Source: Dendrolimus kikuchii (lineage: Eukaryota > Arthropoda > Insecta > Lepidoptera > Lasiocampidae). From it: a stretch of 64,000 bases of DNA. Every line of letters begins with the position of its first letter. Position 1 is the stretch's first letter. Location of the stretch: NCBI GenBank assembly GCA_019925095.2, contig CM034398.1, positions 9,253,001-9,317,000 on the forward strand, read 5' to 3'. The position numbers were made by a program, and so were the translations under genes. The notes beneath the pieces were generated by a model, which did not search any database, was not told the origin of the DNA, and saw only the letters and a list, made by a program, of their open reading frames with translations. Below are positions 47,421 to 58,720 of the stretch, one piece after another.

Positions 47421-47674
47421 AAAAAATAAGTCCACCCGTTGTTCCTACCCTTACCTGTTTAGTGAAATTATTGTATGTTTTATGTCTATGTGGTAAATAA
47501 TAAACAGTTTTCTATCTATTTACCTTTAGAGTTAAATTGTCATGTTCGCCCGTGTGTCCGTCTGTAAATATAAAGATAAAAAAGGAAGTATTATATCTAT
47601 ACAAATACATACCTACTAATATAACGGATCTCTAACTGTTTAAAACGGCATTTATTTATTGAAAATAAAATTGA

Positions 47675-48260
47675 AATGTGTGCTGGGACACATAGTAGAA
47701 GTGAAACTTCAACGGACAAGTGGAAAAACGAATGGCAACTGATGAGTGGAAAAACGAATGGCAACGGACAAGTGGCAAAACGAATCGCAACTAAATTTTA
47801 ACTTGAAATTTTACAGGCAGGTTTTCAAATTGGACAAGTCATTAACAATCTGCCCGTGAAACTTCAAGTTAAAATTTTGTTGCGATTCGTTTTTCCACTT
47901 GTCCTTTGCCATTCGTTTTTCCACTTATCAGTTGCTATTCGTTTTTCCACTTGTCCATTGTGATTCGTTTATCCACTTGCCCGTTGACGTTTAACTTCTA
48001 CTATGTGTACCAGCACACATTTCGATTTTTCGTAGGTTTACTGCTAATTATGATTTGGTTAGGTTAGGTACATTTTAATGAATGAATTATTTAAATATAT
48101 TTTATTTTATCAAACTAATAAACTAAATTCGATCCGGAACCAAACAACGCTTCCATAGTCTACTTTAAAATTATGGCGCTCCTCCACGCGGCCATAACGC
48201 TTTTTCGTGACAAAAAATCCTATGACCCCGTCTATATAGAAGTTTCACTTCAAAACCCAA
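47675..48260. mobile_element. Foldback element, copy 2 (multi-unit arms)
   Basis: The left arm holds three 26-base units (47710-47735, 47736-47761, 47762-47787). The right arm holds four inverted units (47883-47908, 47909-47934, 47935-47960, 47961-47986). Outside them lie matched arm ends (GCTGGGACACATAGTAGAAG and its complement to 48020), and inside is the block TTTTAACTTGAAATTTTAC with its partner. A body shared with copy 1 follows to GTCTATATAGAAGTTTCACTTC at about 48230-48251. No transposase frame. Confidence 0.75.
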
Positions 48261-48564
48261 TGGCGCTGTAGGATCCTTGATTAAAACTACACACTTTATT
48301 TACTTAATTAATTTCATCCCTTGATATGGATAGAGATGTCTTGATATCTAAATAAAATACATCGATAATATGCAATAACATTTAAATATATTAATATTAA
48401 TTAAACTTATTACTTACATATATTCTTATTTTTTATATGATGTGGTTGGTATCTGTTCCAATAATTGATTTGAAGATTAAACGTTTGAATGCAAATAACA
48501 TTTATAAGTTTTACAGTGTGTTAGTTTAATACATAAATATAAAACAATTTTAAATATAAAAAGC

Positions 48565-49703
48565 TTATTCGAAGTGGTCTCCATTGGCTGCAATACAGTC
48601 CTTTAAACGTTGAGGCCAGTTATCAATAGAAGCACGCACTCTTTCCATGGGAAAATTCTTTACTGCCAATCGTATGGGTTGTTTTAGGGCCTCCAAATTA
48701 TCATGGCGTTTAGAGCAAGCCATACTCTCTAAAACGGACCATAAATCATAATCCAGCGGATTAAGATCGGGACTAGACGACGGCCAGTCTTCAGCTCTGA
48801 TGAAGTCCGAAACGTTCGTTTTCAACTAAGACTGCGTGGACCGAGCTTTATGACCCGGCGCCGAGTCTTGCTGGAAGGACCATTCTTGGTTATTGAACAT
48901 GGTGTTGTTAAGAGGCTTAACTACCTTCTCAAGAATGGTATCTTGATACACTTGTGCCGATGTTTTGATACCTATTTTACAAAAATATGGCTCAGTCACT
49001 CCTTCATAGCTAACACTCCACCAAACCATCACTGAAGACGGACAATGCCCACGTTGCACTCTGTCGACTAATTGAGAAGCTTCCTTAGAGCTTTGAGCAT
49101 AAATACCGTCATTTTGTTTATTAAATGTTGTTCAATTGTAAAAAAAATCTCATCCGTAAACAAAATTTTTCTGTGAACTCCCTTAGCGTACCGCTTCAGT
49201 AGTTGTTTCGATTTTACCACCCTATTCTTTTTACATACATACATACATACATAACTTCACGCCAGTTCCCTTGCGGGGTAGGCACGAACAACAACAACAA
49301 CAACAACAACACAACAACAATCTATTCTTTTTAAATTATGATTTAAGAACTGACCAGTGCGTCTCTTATAGGCTGCAAGTCCTAAGTCATCTTTTAAAAT
49401 ACGCGACATGGTTCTAGGTGATATCTTCATCTTCCGAGATAAAATCTTTTGCTTTCGGACAGGAATTCTTCGAATTCTTTCCCTTACTGCTTTGACCACC
49501 TTTTTCGTACGAACACTACGTGGACGGCCAGTTCTTTTTCTGACACAAACAGAGGAGGTCTCATTGTACCTATTAATAGCCCGGTACAAAAACATTTGAC
49601 TAATACCAAGCGTATGGAGAGTTTTAAAAATTGCATTTGGCTCCATACCTACTCTGTGTAATGCAATCACAGCGATTCGGTTCTCTTTATCGCCCCACTC
49701 CAT
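48565..49703 (-). pseudogene. maT-type (DD37D) transposase, disabled
   Basis: The minus strand encodes nearly a whole Tc1/mariner-superfamily transposase. The ATG is at 49703 (MEWGDKENRIAVIALHRVGM). HTH motifs and the GRPRSVR linker follow, then FTDEIFFT (first Asp, codon about 49152-49154), FQQDSAPGHKA (second Asp) and SPDLNPLDYDLW (third Asp). Thirty-seven residues lie between the second and third Asp, which defines the DD37D maT group. It is dead: a one-base loss shifts the frame near 49121-49125, an in-frame TAG sits at 48826-48828, and a 100-base insertion interrupts 49234-49333. Terminal inverted repeats were not found. Confidence 0.85.
49234..49333 (-). mobile_element. Family T retroposon stub inserted in maT
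   Basis: The 12-mer CTATTCTTTTTA flanks the insert exactly (49222-49233 and 49322-49333), a clean target-site duplication. The insert is the last part of family T (complement of AYPARELA, stop and (TATG)n tail). At the other side it is a (CAA)n run in place of the usual coding sequence. Confidence 0.85.
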
Positions 49704-50422
49704 TTTAATATCGCCAAATGTTGTACAATGTATTGGCGCCAAAATGAGAAAACACAATGAACAAACATATAAAAATTACACATTCCAAATTCAAATGTAA
49801 TATTTTGTTTCTTTTTATTTGTAACAGTATTTATGGCCAGATTAAGTATAATTGAAATCCACATATATAGTAACTCATCACGATATCACCGGAACTATAA
49901 TACTTATAGACTTGAAATTTGGCGTGGACCTTCCTGTTGCCAAGTAGAGGTCAGCTAAGAACGGATTTTACGGCACGCGAAGCGGGCGGGAATAACCTAG
50001 TGTAAAATAACATTATACCGATACCGAGCTTTGAAACTTCAAAAATATGCGCCACAACTAATGTTTAAAATGTAGCCAGGGCAAAGCGCAGGGTTAATTA
50101 AAAATCACTCAAGGATGTCGAGGTGCAGTGCCCTATCTGTTCAGAGATCACGCCAGGGCGCGTTAAGCTAAGATGCTTGGCGGCCGCCCAGCGAACTTGG
50201 CAGCCAAATGCGCTGCCTCATGCCGCCAGATACGCTACCGCTCTGGCAAAATTTAAAAGTAATAAGCGATAACTTAGGTGCAGATAAAAGAATTCGCAGT
50301 TTTGACACTTTGAACAAATTAATTTTTATGTGGTTTACTTTTACTTATTATTTTTTGATTTATAATTACTGATTTTTTTTATTTTATTTTATAGTGTAGT
50401 TTAAATTATTACTCTTATTTTA
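49704..50422. other. No gene seen
   Basis: AT-rich, except a GC-richer patch at 50080-50245 of unknown origin. The left part is probably the outer end of the maT element. Confidence 0.4.
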
Positions 50423-50863
50423 CTAGGATATACCCGTGACTTCGTCCACCCTTGACTTGAAATTCCCGGGACTTCAACTCCCTGGAAAATTCCCGCCGGA
50501 TTCCCGGGATAAGAAATATCACATATTTTACAACATTAAATTTACTATCGATCAGTAAAAAAGTACATTTTTTTTAATCCGGCCATTTTAAATCATTCCC
50601 AGAATAATTCCCGCGGGTTTCCCAAGATAAAAAGTAGTGCAGCTGTTAAGTCTAACAATTAGCTGTCGTTCAGCGAAAACCGCTTCGAAATCGATCCAGT
50701 CGTTTTTACGTGAATCCTAAACAAACAGACAAACCGACAAACAGACAAGAAATATAAAAAAATGCATCGTGTTCTCCATCGTTTATATAGTCTATTCCAG
50801 TTGTTTTTTTAAATAGCTTCAATGTACAGACACGGCATGTTTAGCATTTTATAATATTATAGA
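50423..50863 (-). mobile_element. Longer Helitron-like family G, copy 2
   Basis: Read on the minus strand it runs from TCTATAATATTATAAAATGC to GAAGTCACGGGTATATCCTAG, followed by T. It has intact TC and CTAG ends. It pairs with the plus copy at 35940-36503. The body has repeated CCCGGGAAT-like palindromes near the 3' end. Non-coding. Confidence 0.65.
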
Positions 50864-50949
50864 TGAAATCCTTTACATTTGTGTTACTTCATTATATTTG
50901 AAAATGGCCTCGTTTTCAAAAGTAAATGAATCGTCAGATAAATACAAAT

Positions 50950-51120
50950 ATGGTATATTCTCAAAATAAGCAAGTTACGCTTCTGTTATAAGTGATTTAC
51001 AACGGGAAACTGGGGGCTGATTCCAGACACCCAAATCATAGTATATAAGAGAAGGTTTTTCGCATGAAATTTATGTAACGAACTAAATCCGGGATGGGAC
51101 CGCTGCGCTACACTGAAATC
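50950..51120 (-). mobile_element. tRNA-derived SINE, family S, copy 2
   Basis: It shares 'gcaagttacgcttctgttat', 'ccagacacccaaatcatagt' and the region before the head with 4027-4125. The tRNA-like head is decayed (the B box is unrecognisable). Confidence 0.55.
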
Positions 51121-51194
51121 GGTGTGCCATTATTTACATATATCAATACACCACAGAGATCATCAAATTATGAAAATATTAAAATGTGGTCGTC

Positions 51195-51460
51195 AGCCAA
51201 TCACAGTCCACTGCTGGACGTAAGCCTCCCCAAGTCGGCGCCACTCATCAGTACTGATCACGGTCGTCCGCCTTCCTCATCTAGCGTCTACCAGCGACCT
51301 TGGGCAGGTCGTCAGTCCATCGCGCTACAGGGCTTCCGACACTACGTTTACCGAGACGCGGTCTTCACTTCGGGACTCGTCTCCTCCATCAGCCATCAGT
51401 CCTCCGACAGATGTGACCGGCCCACTCCCACTTTAACTTGCTAATTTTGCGAGCTACGTA
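51195..51460 (-). pseudogene. RTE-type LINE C-terminal remnant, copy 2
   Basis: The minus strand reads ISKLKWEWAGHICRRTDG, then RPRLGKRSVGSPVARWTDDL and PKVAGRR, with frame shifts and several stops. Homologous to 12751-13086. The plus-strand open frame across this region is a shadow. Confidence 0.7.
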
Positions 51461-52224
51461 TATCCTCATTTCTAATTATCTATTAAAATGTAGTAAATGA
51501 ATTCTAAATATCGGGTTACACGGACAATTTTATTGTAAAAAAACATATTTAATAACAAACCCAAAAACCATGCTTTAAAAACTCGAACTAAAATAATAGA
51601 AGAAAAAATAAAGTGTTAAGAGTTTGTTCATACAAAAAAGTGTAATACGTGACATCAAGTAATACTACACTACACTAATAGATGTTTATAAAAATACAAC
51701 AGTTATTACGAACTAATAGTAAAAAGCGTGTGGTAGTATAATATACCTAGTAGCTACTCATATACATTTGATTTCTAATTATTATTTGCCTCTAAAATCG
51801 AATCGAAATCGAATTTGATCGTTAGTATTACTTTTGAATACCATACAGCCGTACAAATTGAATTTATTTGAAAGGCAAAACTATAATTAAAATTTTGTAA
51901 TAGCTTTGTAAAGTTTTATTACCAGATTAAAACTCAAGCGCTTAAGTTCTAAATTTTCAGGTTCTTTTGGCAGGTTGATTGGTAATAGGTTTTCAAAAAA
52001 TTATAGGATGAAAGACGAGTTCATAATATTACTAATCTAGATGTTTTACGTGGTTTTGTTCGTGAAACAGTAAGCATTTAGTCTCCATGATTTTTTCTTC
52101 GTGCGTTTAATACCACAGAAACGACTTAGCTGTGCATGTTTTGAACAAGGATTTGGACATAAGTTATTAGAACGAGATTTGTGTCCCTTAGCTATTGATC
52201 TACCACGGTTTGTGTTACCACTCT
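51461..52224. other. No gene seen
   Basis: AT-rich; no recognised element. Confidence 0.4.
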
Positions 52225-52465
52225 AATGCTCCTGCTATTCCTGGGTATAGTATTAGTGACTGCGTCACGCAGATGCATCCAACGGTACAATGTGTTCTTT
52301 GAGATGCGACATTGTTAATTAGGTTAATAATTGACAAATAACTTATGTGTTAGATATTTATGTAGCTAATGATTACCGGCGTTAGTTTTTAACGCTAGAA
52401 GTAAATCGTATTTGGACACAGTCACTAAAACTAACGCAGGTACAGCAGGGGCATTAGGCTTTAGA
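52225..52465 (+). repeat. Dispersed repeat B, copy 3
   Basis: 'tgagatgcgacattgttaat', 'gacaaataacttatgtgtta' and ACTAACGCAGGTACAGCAGG align with the copies at 28305 and 17570. The longest of the three. Confidence 0.45.
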
Positions 52466-53000
52466 AATCAAAAAACACTTAACAAGAAAAGCTATTTTGA
52501 CGTCGATATTTGAATCATCTTCCACGAACACTTAATACACAAACTTCTCAACATATTTTTTCTTGACCTTGATTTCTTCAATGTCATTTCAAACCAAGCG
52601 TGATTTAGAACGTGAAATTTTGTACAGATTACAGAACAATTCAAAGGCCAAAAGAACTACCTAGATTTTATATCTGTATCCAAGTTTCGAACTCACGTCG
52701 TTAAAATAAGATGGGGAAACTTTATCATTAATCTTCCACGACCTATTTCAGTACTTCTAGGCTATAGAAATCAAAGAATACTTAACAAGATAATCAATTT
52801 TGATTATTGATGTTTTAATCAACTTCTACGAATTTGTAATTATTACTTGAAGAGGACTTTAGATGTTATGCTTTTATGTCTTCAACACCATTTATTTTCA
52901 AATGAAGCGTGATTTAGAACGTCAAATGTCGTGCAAATTAGAACACAGACACAGCTTTCTATGTACCAAGGTTTATGTGTAAATAGGCAGTTAAAATACA
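52458..53000 (+). repeat. Diverged tandem duplication, about 300-base period
   Basis: GCTTTAGAAATCAAA..ACACTTAACAAGA (52458) recurs as GCTATAGAAATCAAA..ATACTTAACAAGA (52761). Later 'aagcgtgatttagaacgt' occurs at about 52597 and 52905. The copies have diverged by many substitutions and small gaps. No coding sequence. Confidence 0.65.
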
Positions 53001-53356
53001 TTTTATATCGTCAACTATGATGTCGGAAAGGTCAGCTGGCAGTAAAACGAAAAGTGTAGGAGCTATTAACAGAAACGAAGGCCTCTTAAAGTGCCGTTAT
53101 AAAAGATAAGATCACGCAAATCCGCTGAGAAGTAAGCTTTGTCCTATTCTTTGTAAGGTGAATAAAGACGGTTATTTTTCTATGTCACTTTATATATTCT
53201 TTTGATATTTTATATGAAACCAATTCTTTCGAGACCTAAATTTTCTTTGTCTGTACTTTTGTCTTATATTTAACATTAAGTTAAGTTTTTGTGCGGTATG
53301 GTTCAGATATATTTCGACTGTATATTCTGCTGGAACTATTTCATTTTCATGGACGC

Positions 53357-53990
53357 AATCTGAAGCAGGCAAACAGGCAGACGGCCCACCTAATGGAAAG
53401 TGGTTACAGTCACCTATGGACGTTTGCAACAACAGGGGTGTCGTTAACGTCAACGCGTTGCCGACCTCTAATAAATTTTATATCTCCCTTCTTAAAGTAC
53501 CCCATGTCATAGCGCATAGAGAAAACCGCGGCGGGAAGTTCCCTCCAGATCATTGTTGTACGCAGAATAAATGTTTTAGAGAACTGTTGCGTAGTTGAAC
53601 GTGGGAGCTCAAGGAAATGGGGGTGTATATCCCGTCGCTGACGAGCGGTGCGGTTGTAAAAGTGAGGCGTTGGCACCAGATCAAACAGTTCTTCGGTACA
53701 CACCCCGTTATACAGGCGGTAAAATACGCAGAGGGACGCAAGTCTCTTCGAAGGCTAAACGATTCTAAACCGCCTGTTAGTATAGGATCGTCGACGATAC
53801 GAACGGCCCGACGCTGGTTGGAGTCGAGGGGGTTGGTCTGGTAAGTGTTTGATCCGGCCCATAGATGTGAGCAGTACTCCATATGCGGTCTGATTTGCGC
53901 TTTGTACAGGGTTAATTTATTTAAAGTATCTATGAACAAAATGTTATGATTTTTTCTAAATCGTTGTCGATTTAATATTGAAATACAATA
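53357..53990 (-). pseudogene. CR1/Jockey-group LINE, RT C-terminus and 3' end
   Basis: The minus strand reads LYKAQIRPHMEYCSHLWAGS, the standard palm/thumb motif of these LINEs, then IVDDPILTGGLESFSLRRDL, ISLSSHVQLRNSSLKHLF and AAVFSMRYDMGYFKKGDIKF. The 3' end carries the CCATAGG..GGGCCGTCTGCCTG block shared with family C. It has one frame change near 53550-53700. The best-preserved polymerase fragment of this family in the window. Confidence 0.8.
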
Positions 53991-54296
53991 CCAGAGATAA
54001 ATCAATCAGTTATTATTACAGACTAGCTGATCCGGCAAACTTCGTACCGCCTCAGAATCAATAAATAAAAAACTTTGATTTCTGAACAACAGGACGAACA
54101 TAAACGTTTGACATTCAATACCAAAAAAATGAATAAAATAACTTCACTTCTTAATTTAATTTGATTTATGAACAGCTTTTAAATTTAATCGATTTCTAAA
54201 TGACGGGGCGAGTAAAATGTTTGACAGGTTGGAATATTTTCTAAGGGAAAGCGAAATTGTTGTTTTTATTATATTCCAAGCATTTTTTTCATATTT

Positions 54297-54436
54297 ACAT
54301 ACATACATACATACATACATAACTTCACGCCAGTTCCCTTGCGGGGTAGGCACGAACAACAGAGTGCCATTTAGGCTTATTCTTACACACCTCACTTGCC
54401 TCTTTGACATTCATAACTCTTGTCATGCAACTCTTT
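54297..54436 (-). mobile_element. LINE C-terminal tail, family T, copy 3
   Basis: The minus frame is intact: MTRVMNVKEASEVCKNKPKW, then AYPARELA and TGA, followed by a (TATG)n tail (ACATACATAC... at 54298-54322). The cleanest copy of this peptide in the window. Confidence 0.7.
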
Positions 54437-54576
54437 TCATATTTAGATAGATAAATAGATAACACTTACACATATTTAATCACCTTTTAAACCTTCCCTG
54501 TATTTCCACAAATAATTCAAAATCTCGAGTTTTAGCGAGACTAACGAACAGAAATTAATTTATACTTATATATATA

Positions 54577-54906
54577 CTAGCGGCCCTGGCAGATGTTGTC
54601 CTGCTCTGAAAAAATAAAAATCTAGGACCCGATCCCAGCGACATCTACCGGTTCCAATTGTGGATTTAAACCATCCGGGAACACACAAAACACACAAAAA
54701 CAAAATCACCAGAATCGCTCCAGGTGATGATTAGAAGGATTCTAGAACCCGATCTTAGCGCCACCTACCGGTTCCAACGGGATAAAAAGTATCCTATGTC
54801 CGTCTTCTGGTTCTAAGCTATCTCCCCACCAATTTTCAGCCAAATCGGTGTAGCTGTTCTCGAGTTATAAATAGTGTAACTAACACGACTTTCTTTTATA
54901 TATAGA
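54577..54906 (-). mobile_element. Helitron-like family A, complete copy
   Basis: On the minus strand it starts at 54906 (TCTATATATAAAAGAAAG) and ends at GCCAGGGCCGCTAG (54577), followed by T. The doubled module 'accggttccaat'/'accggttccaacgg' is present. Length 330, close to the copies at 27236 and 57082. Confidence 0.7.
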
Positions 54907-55019
54907 TATAAATGTTATGTACGTAGGTAAGATTGCAATAAAATAGTCGATGCTAGTGATACCTTCTCATTTACTTGAATTGCCACCTTCAAGTACTTAA
55001 CAATTCTGAACATTTAATT

Positions 55020-55217
55020 TGCAAATAACCAGGATATGAAAACTTCCCACCGAGGCTTTCCCTTTTGCAGTACTTCCTTTAAAATAAATTGAATAAAATG
55101 TGGTTATTTAAGGAGGATGTCATAAAATTCCTTTAAAGCTATCAACACGTTAGGCAACGCTAATCTCTTTCCACCAAGTAGGCTTTCTGTTTGCCTGCTT
55201 TAGGTAATAAGAAAAAA
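55020..55217 (+). mobile_element. CR1/Jockey-group LINE 3' end fragment
   Basis: 'aaaacttcccaccgaggctt' and CATAAAATTCCTTTAAAGC, then AATCTCTTTCCACCAAGTAG and a TTTAGGTAATAAGAAAAAAA tail, match the end of 29697-30252. Frames are broken. Confidence 0.55.
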
Positions 55218-57081
55218 ATTGTGCAGAAAATGAAACTAACCAATCAAAGCATTAGCCTAACGACACACCTGCGGAATGTTCGGCGGCGCAAAGTTCGGCT
55301 AAATACGCTCGCAATGTTTTTTAAATAACCTATAACACATCAACGGAGATTCCGCCGCGTTACGCCGTGTACAGATTTGCGCCACTCCTTCTGTTGCTGA
55401 ACTTTCTGCGCGGTACTTACGCAGTACTATACTTAAAATACTAGGGTTATGATGACATTCTTACATGGTTGTATACATGTAAAAGAAGCATACTTGTAAA
55501 GCGAGAATGAGTACATGAATTCGCAAGCAAAGTAACTACGGATTAAGTTGATTACATGCCACCTTTGAATACGAAAATAAACCCCTAACTCAATTACATA
55601 TTAAAATTACAGCGTTACAAATGAGTGCTCGCCAACGTGCCATCACCACCGGTTACGTAGTTAATTCAGCTTTCGCTTTGGCTTAATCAAAACCCAATTT
55701 AGCCATCTTTAGTTTGTCGGTTTGAAAACCACCCCTTTTGAGGGTAGAAAACTTTATATCTTCGTAATTAAATATGTGTTGAGAATTAGCGGCATGGATA
55801 AACGTTAATTATAGTTTTACTAGTACTTTCAAAAAGTAAAATTGAATAAACATTATATGGTCATATTATTTTCATTTTACAGACTACTTTTCGCCCGCGA
55901 TTTCGTTCGATTGTAACTTTTGAATTTTTAATTCATTTTCCAAAAATCAGGAGTAGAATATCTACTAAAGTGACTGTAGCTCAGCATAAAACTTTACTCA
56001 GAAATCTTTCATGGCTACGAGGTATTCTTTTCTCGATTTTTGGCATTGTATTAATATGTATTTTATAGATAAAATTAGTTACAAATTGAGAAGAAACTTA
56101 TTTATATTTTTTATAGTACAAACATATACTGACCCAATAAAGCTTCTTACGAATTTATACATGTATGTGTATACGTGTACTTGTACATTGTGTTTACAAG
56201 AAGAATCAGCGAAAAAGGTCATGACGAAATCGCTTTGAAATTCCGAACGAGGTCAACTTATCAAAGTACTTTTTAAGAACAACAATGTTTTTTCCAAACG
56301 TAAATATGCCACATAAAATATGTATAAGTTTCACATTGTATATGTGAAAAGGGAATTTCGTAGTTTTTGTCATTAACGTTCATTTTTCCTTAGAGAGAAG
56401 GTAGAAGAATGTTTGAAATATTTTCCCTTGTATTTTTGAAGGAAGTTGAACTTTCTTGTGTTTTATTTATTCTTTAATGTAATGAATTCACACTGATGTT
56501 GTTTTACAGTGGGATTTCCACATACTGGGAATTAAGTGAGAGGTAAGAACAAGGAGATATATAAATTAATGTTTTAAATAAATTATAAGGACTCCAAATA
56601 AATAAGTAGTCTAAGTACCGTAAACATTGCGATGCTATTAAAGGCAAAGTAAGTAAGTATTAAGTGCTGTTCTCAATTATATTGTATGTATAGACCTACG
56701 TAATATTTAGTTTGCAATAAAAATTATTAGATGTGATTTGCCTATTTGTGAATATGTTTGAGCAACTGTATAGATCAGCCATGCTCAACCTTTTTAATTA
56801 GGTTATTTAGGTGCTTTTATTGCTAGAATTCAGCAGACATGCTTACAATCCACCTGATGGAAAGTGTCGTGTATGCCGATTGCTGTTCCCGTAAAAATTA
56901 ATTGGAGAAGCTGGAGATCAGTAGTGGAAAGTTTATGGGTTGATATTATACATCTCACGAAAACTAGCTTATGGATACGCGAAAAATGTTGTCTTGTTTT
57001 TATATTGTAATACTGTAAAGTATTTAAAAAACCAAATTTCAAGCAAACAACCCATTAAACAAATTCGTTTTATATATATAA
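55218..57081. other. No gene seen
   Basis: AT-rich, except a GC-richer stretch at 55260-55430 of unknown origin. A 75-codon frame at 56011-56238 has no recognisable product. A faint family C-like end (CACCTGATGGAAAGTG) lies near 56850-56866. Confidence 0.4.
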
Positions 57082-57408
57082 CTAGCGGCCTCGGCAGTCA
57101 TTGTCCTGCTATGAAAAAATAAAAATCTAGGACCAGATCCCAGCGCCATCTACCGGTTCCAATTGTGGATTTAAACCATCCGGGAACCCACTCAAACATA
57201 CAAAAACAAAATCACCAATATCGCTCCAGGTGATTAGGAGGATTTTAGAACCCGATATCAGTGCCACCTACCGGTTCCAACGGAATTAAAAGTATCCTAT
57301 ATCCGTCTCCTAGTTCTAGGCTACCTTCCCATAAATTTTCAGCCAAATCGGTACTGCCGTTCTTGAGTTATAAATAGCGTAACTAACACGTCATTCTTTT
57401 ATATATAC
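57082..57408 (-). mobile_element. Helitron-like family A, complete copy
   Basis: Minus-strand end CTAG at 57082-57085 after TGCCGAGGCCG. The other end, ATGTATATATAAAAGAAT, merges into the microsatellite at 57409. Doubled module near 57140 and 57255. Confidence 0.65.
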
Positions 57409-57545
<137 letters not shown>

Positions 57546-57572
57546 TTATCTATATTCTATACTTATACTTAA

Positions 57573-57825
57573 TCTATACTAATATTATAAAGAGGTAAAG
57601 TTTGTGAATTTGTGACGTTGTAGGGGGTAATCTCTGGATCTACTAAACCGATTTTAAAAATTATTTTACTCTTCGAAAGCTATGTTAACATAAGAGTGTC
57701 TTAGGCTATATGACACAGAGATAGATTATATAGTCTAGAATAGCACATAGGTTACTTTTATCCCGGAAAAGGGTACGGTTCCTGTGGAAGAATATTAACA
57801 CGAGCGAAGCCGCGGTCAAAGCTAG
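57573..57825 (+). mobile_element. Helitron-like element, complete, 253 bp
   Basis: From TCTATACTAATATTATAAAG (57573), preceded by A, to CGAAGCCGCGGTCAAAGCTAG (57825), followed by T. The short palindrome CCGCGG (57810-57815) stands about 10 bases before the 3' end, as expected of a Helitron terminator. Non-coding. Confidence 0.75.
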
Positions 57826-58317
57826 TATCACTATAAATACAATGGTTTTGCTGTCGTGTGTGTGTTGTTTTTACGTAACTACCTGTCTTTCATATGGATT
57901 ACGAAACTCAACAAAAAGTATGATTACAAATATTTTCGCAACTTGATCTCATATTACTTATAAGACAAGTATAACTTACAAGTTTCGGTCACGTAAGAGT
58001 CGATGGAGTACACCTAAATAGCAGCAAAGGAGTTGTTATACTTCAATCTGAGCGCCTTGGGCGATAGTGCTTTCTGTTCGACTTTGACTTGTAGTTGTGC
58101 GTTAGCGTTGCTTGCAGTTTGAATTCAAAATTTTATAACTTTGTTGACTCGGCGCTCCAAAGTGTGTCTTGGCCTCCGAAACAAAAGTATGCTAGTTTTC
58201 TCTGTAGTGCACAATTTATTAACAATTGCAGTTTTAAGCACTCCCAGGTCAACTTCTAATGTAACCCTCCAACAATATTTATGACGGTCAACTAAACACC
58301 GACCTACTGGTAGATAA
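57826..58317. other. No gene seen
   Basis: AT-rich; no recognised element. Confidence 0.4.
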
Positions 58318-58560
58318 ATGATTGAATGAATGAAAACGCTTCATTGTTCACCATAAACTTAAACCTTGACAAATAATATGGATATATTTACATTGGAACA
58401 ATAAGCGGCCTTATCGCACATAGCGATCTTTTAGAGATAACCCGGTGTCCAAGGAGACTATAAAAGAAAAGTTAAACAATATTTTGTAGTGTAACTAAAA
58501 TAAAAAAATATTATATAATACAATCTTAATCAACTATTAATAAAAAAAATATATATACCA
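58318..58560 (-). mobile_element. CR1/Zenon-like LINE 3' tail, copy Z6
   Basis: GAATGAATGAAAACGCTTCA and CATTGTTCACC, followed by AATAAGCGGCCTTATCGC and the AGCGATCTTTTAGAGATAAC block. It aligns along its full length with Z1 (8456-8700). Confidence 0.65.
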
Positions 58561-58599
58561 AGCGAAAGCTTGGATATATATGTGTAGTTAACTCTATAT

Positions 58600-58720
58600 T
58601 GTACAACATATCATAGACAAACAAGAGAAAAAGCAAGACGATAGTTCGACGGGTGTCCTTATCCATTAAAAGTAGTTTCTTCCAGATGTGTCTAGGGTAG
58701 GCTGATTTTTATATTAATTT
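58600..58720 (-). mobile_element. Z-family LINE tail fragment, copy Z7
   Basis: 'catagacaaacaagagaaaa', then CGACGGGTGTCCTTATCCAT and TTTCTTCCAGATGTG, is a diverged version of the Z-family end. It lies 40 bases beyond Z6 in the same orientation. Confidence 0.45.

Noticed and set aside
47700..47990. 26-base repeats as a CRISPR array
   Set aside because: The units are contiguous with no spacers, are inverted across a centre, and lie in an animal mobile element.
49257..49757. 166-codon minus frame taken as a whole protein
   Set aside because: The C-terminal part (poly-Val onwards) comes from the retroposon insertion; only the N-terminal part is transposase.
51094..51444. 116-codon plus frame
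   Set aside because: It is the antisense shadow of the RTE C-terminal remnant on the minus strand, with SINE sequence at its start.
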